Shown here: positions 34,461-42,004 of the stretch, in pieces
Position numbering within the stretch: position 1 is the stretch's first letter
How the letters are laid out: every line of letters begins with the position of its first letter
Origin: Oscillospiraceae bacterium
Lineage (GTDB): Bacteria; Bacillota; Clostridia; Monoglobales; WRAG01
DNA length: 64,000 nt
Reading direction: 5' to 3'
NCBI GenBank assembly: GCA_009780345.1
Contig: WRAG01000003.1
Coordinates: 42,185-106,184, forward strand
Notes under the pieces: model-generated
The model's database searches: none
Told to the model about the DNA's origin: nothing
The model's input: only the letters and a program-made list of their open reading frames with translations
Made by a program: the position numbers and the translations under genes

Positions 34461-35471
34461 TTGTTGCAGTTGGTAACGCCGCAGTTGGGAAGCGGGATTT
34501 ATTTGCCGGAGGATGAAACGCATTATATTGCGACGACGATACCGACGTGGCAAGTGCCGCCGATGTTGGCGGAGTTGGCAGAGCGGGAAGCGGTTGTGCA
34601 GCCGTCGACGTTAGCGCCTCCATTGCCGAGCGCGGCGACGCGGGAGGAGCGGGCAAGGAGCGCGTATATTATTCGCGCGCGGGCGGCGAATGCGGCGGAA
34701 GATATAGCGGAGCGGCAAGCGGCAGCGCATGATATGTTTCGATTGCCGCCGATGTTTGATGTTGCGGGGCGGATGAGCTATAGCGATGCGCTGAATTTGG
34801 GGATGGGGCCGATAACGAGGGAGTTTGCGCAGAGGGTTGCGGCGGAGCGAGCGCAACCGACGCCGGCAGAGCGACCGCATTGGCTTTTGGCGCCGCGACG
34901 TGAGGTTTTTAGAGGAGGAGCAAGCGTTGTTAGTGATAACGGGTTAAATTTCATTGCGAACCTGGAACGCAATTTGTATACAATAAGTCACTCTAATGGA
35001 TATATTACAAGTATTCCTACCACATATGCCGATGTGGGTTGGGGGCGTGATTTTAGGGTGAATCCATTACCTGTAGGACGTCCGGTGCCGACTTCAGTAA
35101 ATGCCGCCGAAGCATTGGAACTGATGAGAGAGGATGTGGAGATGATTGAAAGGGCTTTCATCAGAGATTTTGGTAATGGATTTTTCACGCAGCAGCAGCT
35201 AGATGCCTTGGTATCATTGAGATTTAACACAGGTGCGTTAAGTAATTTTGACGGACTTATAGATTATCTTAGAACCGGAAATTATGATCGAGATATTATG
35301 CGAACTATATTTGTAAATCACTATCAAAGCATTGTGGACGAACATCCGCATAATCAACGATATTTTGATGGTTGGATGAACAGAATCGAAAGAACGCTTG
35401 ACTTGTTTTTCGCTGGCAACTACGGCAACATGCCAATTGACGCAATAACCGGAAGGGTGAATAGAAATTGA
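34461..35471 (+). CDS. Polymorphic-toxin-like protein C with GH24 (T4-type) lysozyme domain
   Basis: The ~336-residue protein has an N-terminal part (PQLGSGIYLPED, IPTWQVPPMLAEL), the shared module (PPLPSAATREERARSAYII to ITREFAQRV), a short Pro-rich linker and a phage-lysozyme domain: GLNFIANLERN with the likely catalytic Glu169, ADVGWGRDF in place of the usual TIGYGH, NAAEALELMREDV, and FTQQQLDALVSLRFNTGAL. I chose TTG 34461 with gaggg 8 bp upstream; TTG 34446 is an alternative overlapping the previous gene. No signal peptide is visible, so delivery outside the cell would need another route. Confidence 0.75.
   Translation: MLQLVTPQLGSGIYLPEDETHYIATTIPTWQVPPMLAELAEREAVVQPSTLAPPLPSAATREERARSAYIIRARAANAAEDIAERQAAAHDMFRLPPMFDVAGRMSYSDALNLGMGPITREFAQRVAAERAQPTPAERPHWLLAPRREVFRGGASVVSDNGLNFIANLERNLYTISHSNGYITSIPTTYADVGWGRDFRVNPLPVGRPVPTSVNAAEALELMREDVEMIERAFIRDFGNGFFTQQQLDALVSLRFNTGALSNFDGLIDYLRTGNYDRDIMRTIFVNHYQSIVDEHPHNQRYFDGWMNRIERTLDLFFAGNYGNMPIDAITGRVNRN
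34484..34850 (+). repeat. Shared toxin N-terminal module, longest copy, in toxin C
   Basis: This copy extends further 5' than the one in toxin B. Its first 120 bp match 35998-36130 and its remainder matches 33061-33305. Confidence 0.85.
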
Positions 35472-35974
35472 CAAAAAAGTATATTGTAAGAGGTCTTGTG
35501 ATTTTGTCAGTTGTACTTAATGTTGTGCTTGTAGGATATTTATCGCAGGCACAACTAAGTCAACCGGTTGATACTAGCGTGGAGGAAATATCGTTAGATC
35601 GGCGGCATCCATTAGATATTTCGCTTGAAGAAACCATAGCTGATCCGGAAATAAGCGGAAATATACCTTCAATGAGAGCGGTGATGTCACGTTACGGCGA
35701 CAAGTGGCACGAAGAAATGGAGAAATATTTAGAGTTAATGTATTTCGACTTAAGCACTGAGGATTGGGAGTTAGTAGCCGAGTCGCAGGAAAGATGGTTA
35801 GCTTTTATGGAAATTGATTATGAACTTATTTGGCGTGCATATCGTCAAAGATTTCAAGGCGGCAGTATTACAATAGAAATTTCACTTAGTGACCGTTATA
35901 ACAGGTATAGAAGTCGTGCGTTGCATTTGCAAATGTTGTATGATTATCTGATGACTGAGGTCGTTGAGGGCTAA
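35468..35974 (+). CDS. LprI/DUF1311-like membrane-anchored protein (immunity C)
   Basis: The 168-residue protein is a paralogue of the one at 33941: RRHPLDISLEETIADPE, RYGDKWHEEMEKYLELMYFD, SQERWLAFMEID and YRSRALHLQMLYDYLMT align residue by residue. The N-terminus is hydrophobic, but the lipobox Cys is replaced by Tyr (VLVGY), so it is probably held by its membrane helix. It starts at TTG 35468, overlapping the toxin C stop by 4 bp (ggaaggg upstream), so toxin and inhibitor are translationally coupled. Confidence 0.72.
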   Translation: MTKKYIVRGLVILSVVLNVVLVGYLSQAQLSQPVDTSVEEISLDRRHPLDISLEETIADPEISGNIPSMRAVMSRYGDKWHEEMEKYLELMYFDLSTEDWELVAESQERWLAFMEIDYELIWRAYRQRFQGGSITIEISLSDRYNRYRSRALHLQMLYDYLMTEVVEG

Positions 35975-35997
35975 ATTTTTCGTCACAACCGGCATTG

Positions 35998-36219
35998 CCG
36001 CAGTTGGGAAGCGGGATTTATTTGCCGGAGGATTGGACGCATTATGTTGCGCCAACTATACCGACGTGGCAAGTGCCGCCGATGTTGGCGGAGTTGCGGA
36101 CAACGGAGCGGGAAGCGGTTATGCAGACGCCGACGTTAGCGCCTCCATTGCCGAGCGCGGCGACGCGGGAGGAGCGGGCGCGAAGTGCGTATATTATTCG
36201 CGCGCGGGCGGCGAATGTG
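35998..36219 (+). repeat. Shared toxin N-terminal module, truncated last copy
   Basis: The copy matches toxin C from ccgcagttgggaagcgggat up to gcgcgggcggcgaatg, then breaks off into unrelated AT-rich sequence. Confidence 0.85.
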
Positions 36220-36254
36220 AAGCAAACTAATGCTGAGAAACAAACTTTATATAT

Positions 36255-36283
36255 AAAAAATCCTGACATCGGTAGGATTTTTT
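36255..36283 (+). terminator. Terminator at the end of the toxin array
   Basis: The 10-bp stem aaaaaatcct/aggatttttt has a 9-nt loop. Confidence 0.8.
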
Positions 36284-36318
36284 ATAATGCGGATAGCATA
36301 CCATTATTATAATTCTAC

Positions 36319-37272
36319 TTAAATGCCTTCCAAAAATTTTCGCTGCTCGTTTGTAAGGTGAAGATTCGCCGCTTCGATTGCTTGGTCGTATTGTTCTTTC
36401 TTTGAAAACGAAACAACGGCGCAGGTCGGGACGTCTTCATCGCACATCAGATAGGCAAGAACCACCGCGCCTACCGACACTTTAAGCTCTGCCGCCAAAG
36501 TTTTTACTCGCTCTAATCGGCGATAATTTTCCTGCGTCCAGCCGTATCTGTGGACATATTTGTCGATTATTTCTTCCCCCGCCGCAAGCTTAGAGAAAAA
36601 GCCGCGGGCGGTGGGAGACCACGCCATAACCGGAAATTTTTCATCCTTATACCACGAATATTCGATATCGTCCATGATAACATGCGAAACGTCGCCACTT
36701 TGCGCGGCAGTTGTTTGCGCCAAACTGTGGTGAATCTGACTGACCGAGAACGGCGTAAGTCCGTTTTCCGTCGCGAATTGATTCGCCGCTTGTATGCGCC
36801 CTGCCGTCCAGTTTGATGTTCCTAAAAGCCTGGTTTTGCCGGTTTTTACGAACGCGTGCATTGTGGTCATGATTTCCTCGATCGGGCGTTTGATATCATC
36901 TCTGTGTAGCATTAAAACGTCGATATAATCGACGTCGAGTTCGCGCAAGCTTGTGTCAACGTCATGCCTGAGTTCCTCCGGCGCGAGCCTGTGCGGCGGA
37001 TTCGGAATATTTATATCATAGTGACCGCACTTTGTTATCAGCGCGATTTTGTCTCGTTGCTTGGTTTTAAGCCATTCGCCAACAAACTTTTCGCCGTCGC
37101 CGTTTTCGTATATCCGCGCGGTGTCGATACAATTTCCGCCCGCGTCAATATAAGCGTCAAAATACCACGTTATAAAGTCGCGCCGCTCGTGGCTTGACAT
37201 GCCGACGTGGCCAACTGCGAGGTTGGTGATAGAAAGTTCGTGCGCCCGGTTTGACAGAGTTATAGTTTTCAT
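36319..37272 (-). CDS. Aldo/keto reductase
   Basis: The 317-residue NAD(P)H-dependent oxidoreductase has the AKR tetrad: Asp and Tyr in IDTARIYENGDGEKFVG, Lys in ALITKCGHYD, and His in VLMLHRDD, followed by LGTSNWTAGRI and the cofactor end region. It resembles the YdhF-like branch. I chose the ATG at 37272 (aggaga upstream); the longer frame only reads family E repeat DNA. The substrate is unknown. Confidence 0.9.
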   Translation of the reverse strand: MKTITLSNRAHELSITNLAVGHVGMSSHERRDFITWYFDAYIDAGGNCIDTARIYENGDGEKFVGEWLKTKQRDKIALITKCGHYDINIPNPPHRLAPEELRHDVDTSLRELDVDYIDVLMLHRDDIKRPIEEIMTTMHAFVKTGKTRLLGTSNWTAGRIQAANQFATENGLTPFSVSQIHHSLAQTTAAQSGDVSHVIMDDIEYSWYKDEKFPVMAWSPTARGFFSKLAAGEEIIDKYVHRYGWTQENYRRLERVKTLAAELKVSVGAVVLAYLMCDEDVPTCAVVSFSKKEQYDQAIEAANLHLTNEQRKFLEGI

Positions 37273-37410
37273 GATATTTCTCCTATGCAATGCTTTTTCC
37301 ACAATGTTAGCATAAACTGATTGATTTGGCAAGGGAATTTGCCGATTGGGCGAAAAATTTTGTAATATTTTTGAAAAAATGTTGCAAAAATATAAAAGGT
37401 GTGATATAAT

Positions 37411-37597
37411 GGCTGTTGCATGTAGAAATGCAAGCATTTCTACCGCAAAATCAAAGATTTTGCGTATTGAATTTGAAAAATTCAAGCAATGTCCATTGCA
37501 ATGAGGCGTGTAAAAATTTTCGTTAAAAATTTTTGGCTGCGCTATGCGCAGCGACGAAATAGTTTTGCTATTTCGACAACACGTTCTCATTATAATA
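37411..37597. repeat. Modular palindromic repeat, family E copy 1
   Basis: Consecutive hairpins are gtagaaatgc/gcatttctac, gcaaaatc/gattttgc, gaattt/aaattc, gcaatg/cattgc, aaaatttt...aaaattttt, gctgcgc/gcgcagc and cgaaatag/ctatttcg, the last three enclosed by an outer pair aatgag-g-cgtgt/acacg-tt-ctcatt. A shorter version lies at 39322-39465. The rest of the 37273-37686 gap shows nothing recognisable. Confidence 0.75.
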
Positions 37598-37686
37598 CAC
37601 GCTGGCGATAAGAAAAGTCGCCGAAAGCGCCGAAAGTAAGTTAGGGCTCTGGAAAAACGCGCAAAGTGAGGTAGTCGCGACGACGT

Positions 37687-37764
37687 GGTGGGTATAGCTC
37701 AGTCGGCTAGAGCGCCAGATTGTGGCTCTGGAGGTCGCCGGTTCAATCCCGGTTACTCACCCCA
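37687..37764 (+). tRNA. tRNA-His (GTG)
   Basis: A full cloverleaf is present: acceptor GTGGGTA/TACTCAC, D arm GCTC...GAGC, anticodon stem CCAGA/TCTGG with loop TTGTGGC (anticodon GTG), T arm with GGTTCAATCCC. The histidine-specific extra G (-1) at 37687 faces C73, and the CCA end is encoded (37762-37764). A terminator follows directly. Confidence 0.95.
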
Positions 37765-37770
37765 AAAAAA

Positions 37771-37801
37771 GAGTGTCAAGGTTCGCCTTGACACTCTTTT
37801 T
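37771..37801 (+). terminator. Terminator after tRNA-His
   Basis: The 11-bp stem gagtgtcaagg/ccttgacactc has a ttcg tetraloop and a T tail. Confidence 0.92.
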
Positions 37802-37802
37802 G

Positions 37803-38192
37803 TTAGCTTAAAAATTGTAAATACGCGAATTCAAAGCCCAGTCCCACCACAAACCAAACCGGCGCATAATCCAGTCGTATTACGCCTTGTATGCTATAGC
37901 GGGATTGTGAATAGTCCCACGGGCAGATTTGAAACCGTTTAAGGAAAATTCCTGTGGAATATTCTATTCCGAATATGCAAAATGTGTATATCAAACCTCG
38001 AAGCAATATCGGCAACGGCGAAATTGCGCTTATCACGGGTGTGAACAGCGCCGCCGAGCCGTATATAAAAAACATCCATATCGAGGTGGTGGAAGTTGCG
38101 CGGAAATCCTTTCGTATCAGCGAACCGAGCCCTGTCCAAAACACTTCCATGCACCAACCTATTAATCCAAAAGTTATAAATGTCGTAATCAT
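37803..38192 (-). CDS. CmpB/DUF1113-type membrane protein
   Basis: The 129-residue protein has about four membrane helices and the family features FGLIGWCMEVFWTGLG near the start, IYGSAALFTPV, FGIEYSTGIFLKRF and CPWDYS. Members are called putative ABC-transporter permease CmpB, but no transporter activity is proven. It stands alone, with the amidase gene upstream. Confidence 0.8.
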   Translation of the reverse strand: MITTFITFGLIGWCMEVFWTGLGSLIRKDFRATSTTSIWMFFIYGSAALFTPVISAISPLPILLRGLIYTFCIFGIEYSTGIFLKRFQICPWDYSQSRYSIQGVIRLDYAPVWFVVGLGFEFAYLQFLS

Positions 38193-38246
38193 AAGAAGTA
38201 TTATTTACAACATTTTCAAAAATATAAGTATTTTATAACACAAACA

Positions 38247-39206
38247 TTATCCTAATAACGCCGAAAAAGTTATCGGACCGGCAATGCCGTCTACCGACAG
38301 TCCGCGGCTTGCTTGGAAACTTCGCACCGCGTTTTCGGTAATTGGGCCGAAGATTCCGTCTAACGCCAAATTAAATCCGTGGCACAATAGTCCGCCTTGA
38401 AGTATCCAAACCATGTTTCCGCGCATTCCGCGTCTAACAAGCCGAATCGCCGCGCGAGTCAGCGGTCCGATGATTCCGTCTACAACCAAACCCGCGTTAA
38501 AATCGCGGTTTAATTCAGTTTGCAAGCCTCTCGCAAGCGCGCGTCGAGTGAGCGGGCCGCATATGCCGTCCGCTACAAGTCCAGCGTTGTATCGTTCGTT
38601 AAGCGTTCGTTGCATTGCCGCGATTGCCGCGTTTCCGGCGGTTGGCGGCGTTATGGGCGGCGGAGTTGGCGTGCCGCTCTCGCCTATTGATTGCAATATG
38701 CCTCGGGTGATGGCGTCAGCGTTCGCGCCGAAATTTTGGTCGAAAAGCTGATTATCCCGCGCGTTTGTGATAAATCCCATTTCGAGTAGCATTGCCGGCG
38801 CGGTTGTGGACGTCAGAACGGTGAAATTCCCCTGCTTAACCCCACGGTTCGTCCAGCCACTGACGCTTACTATGTCGTTATGCACATTTTGCGCGTATTG
38901 CATATCCAACGGACGCGGATTAGTGCGAACAAAGGTTTCGTAGCCATTTGCGGCAGGGTTATCGAACGCGTTTCGGTGAATTGAGACAAAAATATCCGCG
39001 TTATTGCGATTTGATATCGCGCTTCGTTCCGCAAGCGGGATAAAAACGTCGGTGCTGCGAGTCATAACAACTCTTTGTCCCGCTTGTTGGAGGCGGCGCT
39101 GCACCGCTAATGCGAGATTCAGATTGTCGGTTTTTTCGAGCCGCGCGCCGTTGACTGCGCCGGGGTCGTGCCCGCCGTGCCCGGGGTCTAAAACGATTGT
39201 TTTCAT
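38247..39206 (-). CDS. N-acetylmuramoyl-L-alanine amidase with peptidoglycan-binding repeats
   Basis: The 319-residue enzyme cuts the amide bond between muramic acid and the stem peptide. The Amidase_3 domain (about 1-170) has zinc ligands in LDPGHGGHDPGA, the Glu in ARLEKTDNL and His in SIHRNAF, plus the catalytic Glu in LLEMGFI. After a Pro/Thr-rich linker come three peptidoglycan-binding repeats (each with DGI(C/I/F/A)GP(L/I)T). There is no signal peptide, as in phage endolysins or CwlC-type mother-cell lysins. Confidence 0.92.
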   Translation of the reverse strand: MKTIVLDPGHGGHDPGAVNGARLEKTDNLNLALAVQRRLQQAGQRVVMTRSTDVFIPLAERSAISNRNNADIFVSIHRNAFDNPAANGYETFVRTNPRPLDMQYAQNVHNDIVSVSGWTNRGVKQGNFTVLTSTTAPAMLLEMGFITNARDNQLFDQNFGANADAITRGILQSIGESGTPTPPPITPPTAGNAAIAAMQRTLNERYNAGLVADGICGPLTRRALARGLQTELNRDFNAGLVVDGIIGPLTRAAIRLVRRGMRGNMVWILQGGLLCHGFNLALDGIFGPITENAVRSFQASRGLSVDGIAGPITFSALLG

Positions 39207-39321
39207 AGAAAAGCCTCACTTTCATGTTATCATTGTAATCTCGTTATAACACAAACTGCGTGTTGAAACGAACAGTAGTAAGAAAAAGTTTTTACAGTCA
39301 AAACTTTTTCTACTAATTTCG

Positions 39322-39465
39322 TTATAATGGGTATTGAATTTGAAAAATTCAAGCAATGCCCATTGCAATGAGATGTGTAAAAATTTTCGGTGAAAATTTT
39401 TGGCGGCACTTTGTGCCGCGGCGAAATAGCTTTTCTATTTCGACAACACATTCTCATTATATGCA
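39322..39465. repeat. Modular palindromic repeat, family E copy 2
   Basis: The order gaattt/aaattc, gcaatg/cattgc, aaaatttt...aaaattttt, ggcggcac/gtgccgc and cgaaatag/ctatttcg, with the outer pair aatgag-a-tgtgt/acaca-tt-ctcatt, is the same as in copy 1 but without its first two hairpins. The remainder of the 39207-39607 gap holds the downstream promoter and otherwise nothing I recognise. Confidence 0.75.
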
Positions 39466-39530
39466 ATATACATATTATATGCAATAGAAAATCAAAAATT
39501 TCCTAGCGAATACATATATAAATCTTTAAT

Positions 39531-39559
39531 TTGCATTTTATACGAAAATGTGCTATAAT
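39531..39559 (+). promoter_or_regulatory. Promoter of the leader-protein/radical SAM cluster
   Basis: TTGCAT (39531-39536) and TATAAT (39554-39559) are 17 bp apart, with an extended TGc before the -10 box. It lies 48 bp upstream of the first start codon. Confidence 0.75.
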
Positions 39560-39607
39560 TGCTTCAATTAATATAAGTTAGTCCTAGATATGCGGAGGAA
39601 ATGCGTT

Positions 39608-41359
39608 ATGAAAAATCATAAAAACGACTTGCTTAGTATAAACCCGATGGAAAACTACAACGCGCCGAGGATTCCGACTTTGTCGGATGATAATTCCGCG
39701 GCGCTTAAGAAAATGCCTAATCGGTGGAAGAAAAACGCGAAAGTTATCGCTTGTGTCGGAATTATGGGTACGATGACGCTTGCGGGTTTGGCATATCCGC
39801 TTGCGCAGGCACCGAACGGAAATAACGATGCGGAAAACGCTGTCTATAACGGGCAGGCTGCATATAGCGGATATAGTGAAACTGATTTAATTTTTAGGCT
39901 GCACGGCGGTGGTGGCGGCTCTGCATTTTATGTTGTGTATTTTACTGAACAGGAAGCGTTTAATATTATTCGGTCGCAACTTGAGGCGGTGGGGTTGGAT
40001 TTTGACGCTGTGCCGCCTGATTATAAGATTGAGCCGGAAGGATTCGGTTGGAACACTTACGACATTGACTTATTCGACAGCAGACACAGAGTTGGCGTTT
40101 CTCACATCACTCGAGAAATGAATAATCAACCATTCTATTCACACGGCGGAGACAGATTGGCAAACAGGGTTGCGGAAAAATTTGCTGAGTTAACAGATTT
40201 TCCTGTCGGCGTATTTTATACCCCCGAATGGTTTCCGCGTTTTGACGCTATGGATAGGCATGAGCGTAACGAAAACGGAGAATGGGATGTGATACCTCAT
40301 ATTCCGCCGACTGATGAACAAATTGCGGAAGCGAAAGCAACCGCGCGCCCGATTCTTGAAGAAAGTCTTACCGCGCAAGTGCAGGAGTTTATTGATTTTT
40401 TACATGCGGAAGGCATCTTAGAGTCGGTTATAGACGAAACTGCGGAAATTGGCGTTACATTTAACGGAACGCCGATAGAATTTGATGTTCAGCCGATAAT
40501 TGTAAACAACCGGACAATGGTTCCGTTTCGCGTGATATTTGAGGCGCTTGAAATGGAAGTTGATTGGAACGAAACCCGAAGAACCGCAAGCGGGCGCGTT
40601 AACCGAGATGGTGGACTTAGAGTTGAACTTACAATCGATTCAAATATTGCTCTTGTCAACGGCAGACCGGTACAGCTCGACTCTCCCGCGATAATACATA
40701 ACGACCGAACGATGGTTCCGCTTCGATTTATTGCCGAAGCGACGGGGGCGAATGTTGCGTGGGACGAAGATAGTAGGACGGTTAGAATAACGGACGAAAA
40801 TTATGTGGATATTAGCGGACTTGAATTGTCCGTTCGTGCGCACGGCGGAGGCGCTCCTCCTGTTCCGTTTTATGTTGTACACTTAACGGAACAAGAGGCG
40901 TTCGGCATTATTCGCGAATTGCTTGAAGTCGAAGGAATTAATTTGGATACTCCGACAACCGAGCGCACAGCTGTTGTGAGTGAAGTCATGCCGCCGCACC
41001 CTATGATATATAATGCGGATTATTGGACGCGTGAAACAAGCGTGAATGTTAATTTATCGGACGAGGAAAAAGGTGTTGGAATCGCAAAACTTACAGGTTG
41101 GAATCGCAATAGTCGTTTTGCGGGACTTGCAAGAGAGGCGTTTGCCGAGCAGGTAAGCGACAAGACTGTTGGCGTATTCCACAATCCGGAGTTGGATCTT
41201 GGCGGTGTTGCTTGGGATTGGGAAACCGAAGACGGGTCAAGAGATTACGACCGAATTAACGAAGCGAAAGCGCAAGCGGCGCCAATTCTTCGTGAGCGCT
41301 TAATTGCCCAAGTGCGTGAATTTATAGAATTTTTACGTTCCGAGGGGATTATTGATTAA
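39608..41359 (+). CDS. Leader-bearing exported protein 1 with stalk domain between two HGG modules
   Basis: The 583-residue protein begins with a conserved polar leader (DLLSINPMENYNAPRIP), then KKMPNRWKKNAKVIAC and a hydrophobic export segment without a lipobox Cys. A module follows (LHGGGGGSAFYVVYFTEQEA to FIDFLHAEGIL, about 95-275), then a copper-amine-oxidase N-terminal-like stalk domain (NNRTMVPFRVIFEALEM, NDRTMVPLRFIAEATGA), then a second module (AHGGGAPPVPFYVVHLTEQ to FLRSEGIID). I know no function. Its two neighbours share leader and module, and a radical SAM enzyme ends the group. Confidence 0.75.
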   Translation: MKNHKNDLLSINPMENYNAPRIPTLSDDNSAALKKMPNRWKKNAKVIACVGIMGTMTLAGLAYPLAQAPNGNNDAENAVYNGQAAYSGYSETDLIFRLHGGGGGSAFYVVYFTEQEAFNIIRSQLEAVGLDFDAVPPDYKIEPEGFGWNTYDIDLFDSRHRVGVSHITREMNNQPFYSHGGDRLANRVAEKFAELTDFPVGVFYTPEWFPRFDAMDRHERNENGEWDVIPHIPPTDEQIAEAKATARPILEESLTAQVQEFIDFLHAEGILESVIDETAEIGVTFNGTPIEFDVQPIIVNNRTMVPFRVIFEALEMEVDWNETRRTASGRVNRDGGLRVELTIDSNIALVNGRPVQLDSPAIIHNDRTMVPLRFIAEATGANVAWDEDSRTVRITDENYVDISGLELSVRAHGGGAPPVPFYVVHLTEQEAFGIIRELLEVEGINLDTPTTERTAVVSEVMPPHPMIYNADYWTRETSVNVNLSDEEKGVGIAKLTGWNRNSRFAGLAREAFAEQVSDKTVGVFHNPELDLGGVAWDWETEDGSRDYDRINEAKAQAAPILRERLIAQVREFIEFLRSEGIID

Positions 41360-41372
41360 GGAGGCAAATTTT

Positions 41373-41984
41373 ATGGGCAATAACGACCTGCTTAGCATAA
41401 ATCCGGTGGAAAACTACGATGCGCCGCGAATTCCGCCGCTGGACGATAACGGCAACGCTGAAATGCTGAAAAAACTGCCGAATCGGTGGAAGAAAAAGGC
41501 GGCAGTTATCGCGTGCGCCGGAATTATGGGAATAAGTGCGCTTACGGGATGTATGGGGCATCGCGAGCTTGATATAAGGTTTCACCATGGCGGTATGAGT
41601 TCCGGGCCGATGTATGTTGTGCAGTTAACCGAGCAAGAAGCGTTAGGGATAATCCGCACGCGGTTGGAAGCCGCGGGGCTTAATTTTGATGTCGAGTCGC
41701 CGGGATATAGCGTTGCAGTAGGAGGACGGATTGTAAGTCTTGATTTGTTCGACAGCAAGCGAAATGTCGCGGTCGCACAGAGCGGCGCAAGCCTTACAAT
41801 TGAACAGATTGAGCGTGATAATGCTGCTGATATTACAGTAGGAATATTTCGTTCCGGAACAATACATAAGCATGATATTCCAAGCCGCGCCGAACGAACG
41901 GAAGCGAGAGAGAACCTTGAAAGTAAACTCGACGAGCAAATACAAGAATTTGTTGCATTTCTTCGCAACGAGGGAATTTTATAA
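41373..41984 (+). CDS. Leader-bearing lipoprotein 2 (HGG module)
   Basis: The 203-residue protein repeats the leader (DLLSINPVENYDAPRIPPLD, then KKLPNRWKKKAAVIACAG) and has a lipobox (ISALTGC) about 55 residues in, unusually far for a lipoprotein. One module follows: FHHGGMSSGPMYVVQLTEQE, RLEAAGLNFDV, SLDLFDSKRNVAVA and FVAFLRNEGIL. The ATG at 41373 has aaggagg upstream; the gene begins 13 bp after the previous stop, so it is in the operon. No known function. Confidence 0.75.
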   Translation: MGNNDLLSINPVENYDAPRIPPLDDNGNAEMLKKLPNRWKKKAAVIACAGIMGISALTGCMGHRELDIRFHHGGMSSGPMYVVQLTEQEALGIIRTRLEAAGLNFDVESPGYSVAVGGRIVSLDLFDSKRNVAVAQSGASLTIEQIERDNAADITVGIFRSGTIHKHDIPSRAERTEARENLESKLDEQIQEFVAFLRNEGIL

Positions 41985-42004
41985 GTAAACAGGAGGAGAA
42001 TTTT

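Larger units (their letters stand above)
26762..36312 (+). mobile_element. Phage-derived island: regulator, terminase, portal, toxin array
   Basis: The island contains an XRE repressor-type gene, a small putative late regulator, small and large terminase subunits, a portal protein and then toxin-like genes. Capsid, tail, lysis, integrase and replication genes are absent. Its left edge lies next to the broken pst operon and its right edge is a terminator before an unrelated reductase gene. A tRNA-His lies 1.4 kb beyond, but I found no att duplication by eye. It looks like a domesticated prophage fragment; an independent satellite is an alternative. Confidence 0.65.
35995..36312 (+). pseudogene. 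Truncated toxin N-terminal fragment (D)
   Basis: The frame encodes the shared N-terminus (PQLGSGIYLPEDW, IPTWQVPPMLAEL, PPLPSAATREERARSAYII) and then 30 unrelated residues; the rest of the module and any toxin domain are missing. A transcription terminator lies inside its end. It starts at a TTG without a close ribosome site. It looks like the scar of a lost cassette or a recombination acceptor site at the array end. Confidence 0.75.

Noticed and set aside
35964..36230. ORF of 88 codons overlapping toxin fragment D in another frame
   Set aside because: It is an out-of-frame reading of the GC-rich shared module; the correct frame matches toxins B and C.
37273..37590. N-terminal extension of the aldo/keto reductase (and a similar ORF at 39230-39484)
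   Set aside because: Both read family E repeat DNA and explain each other; the reductase starts at 37272 with its own ribosome site.
37411..37597. CRISPR array
   Set aside because: The hairpins are all different, without a constant direct repeat or unique spacers, and no cas gene is in the window.
37687..37764. tRNA-His as the attachment site of the phage island
   Set aside because: I found no duplicated tRNA 3' end at the island's left side by eye, and the reductase gene lies between; kept only as a remark.
38247..39206. Amidase as part of the phage island (endolysin)
   Set aside because: It lacks a signal peptide like an endolysin, but is separated from the island by a reductase, a tRNA and a membrane-protein gene on other transcription units; a sporulation lysin is equally possible.
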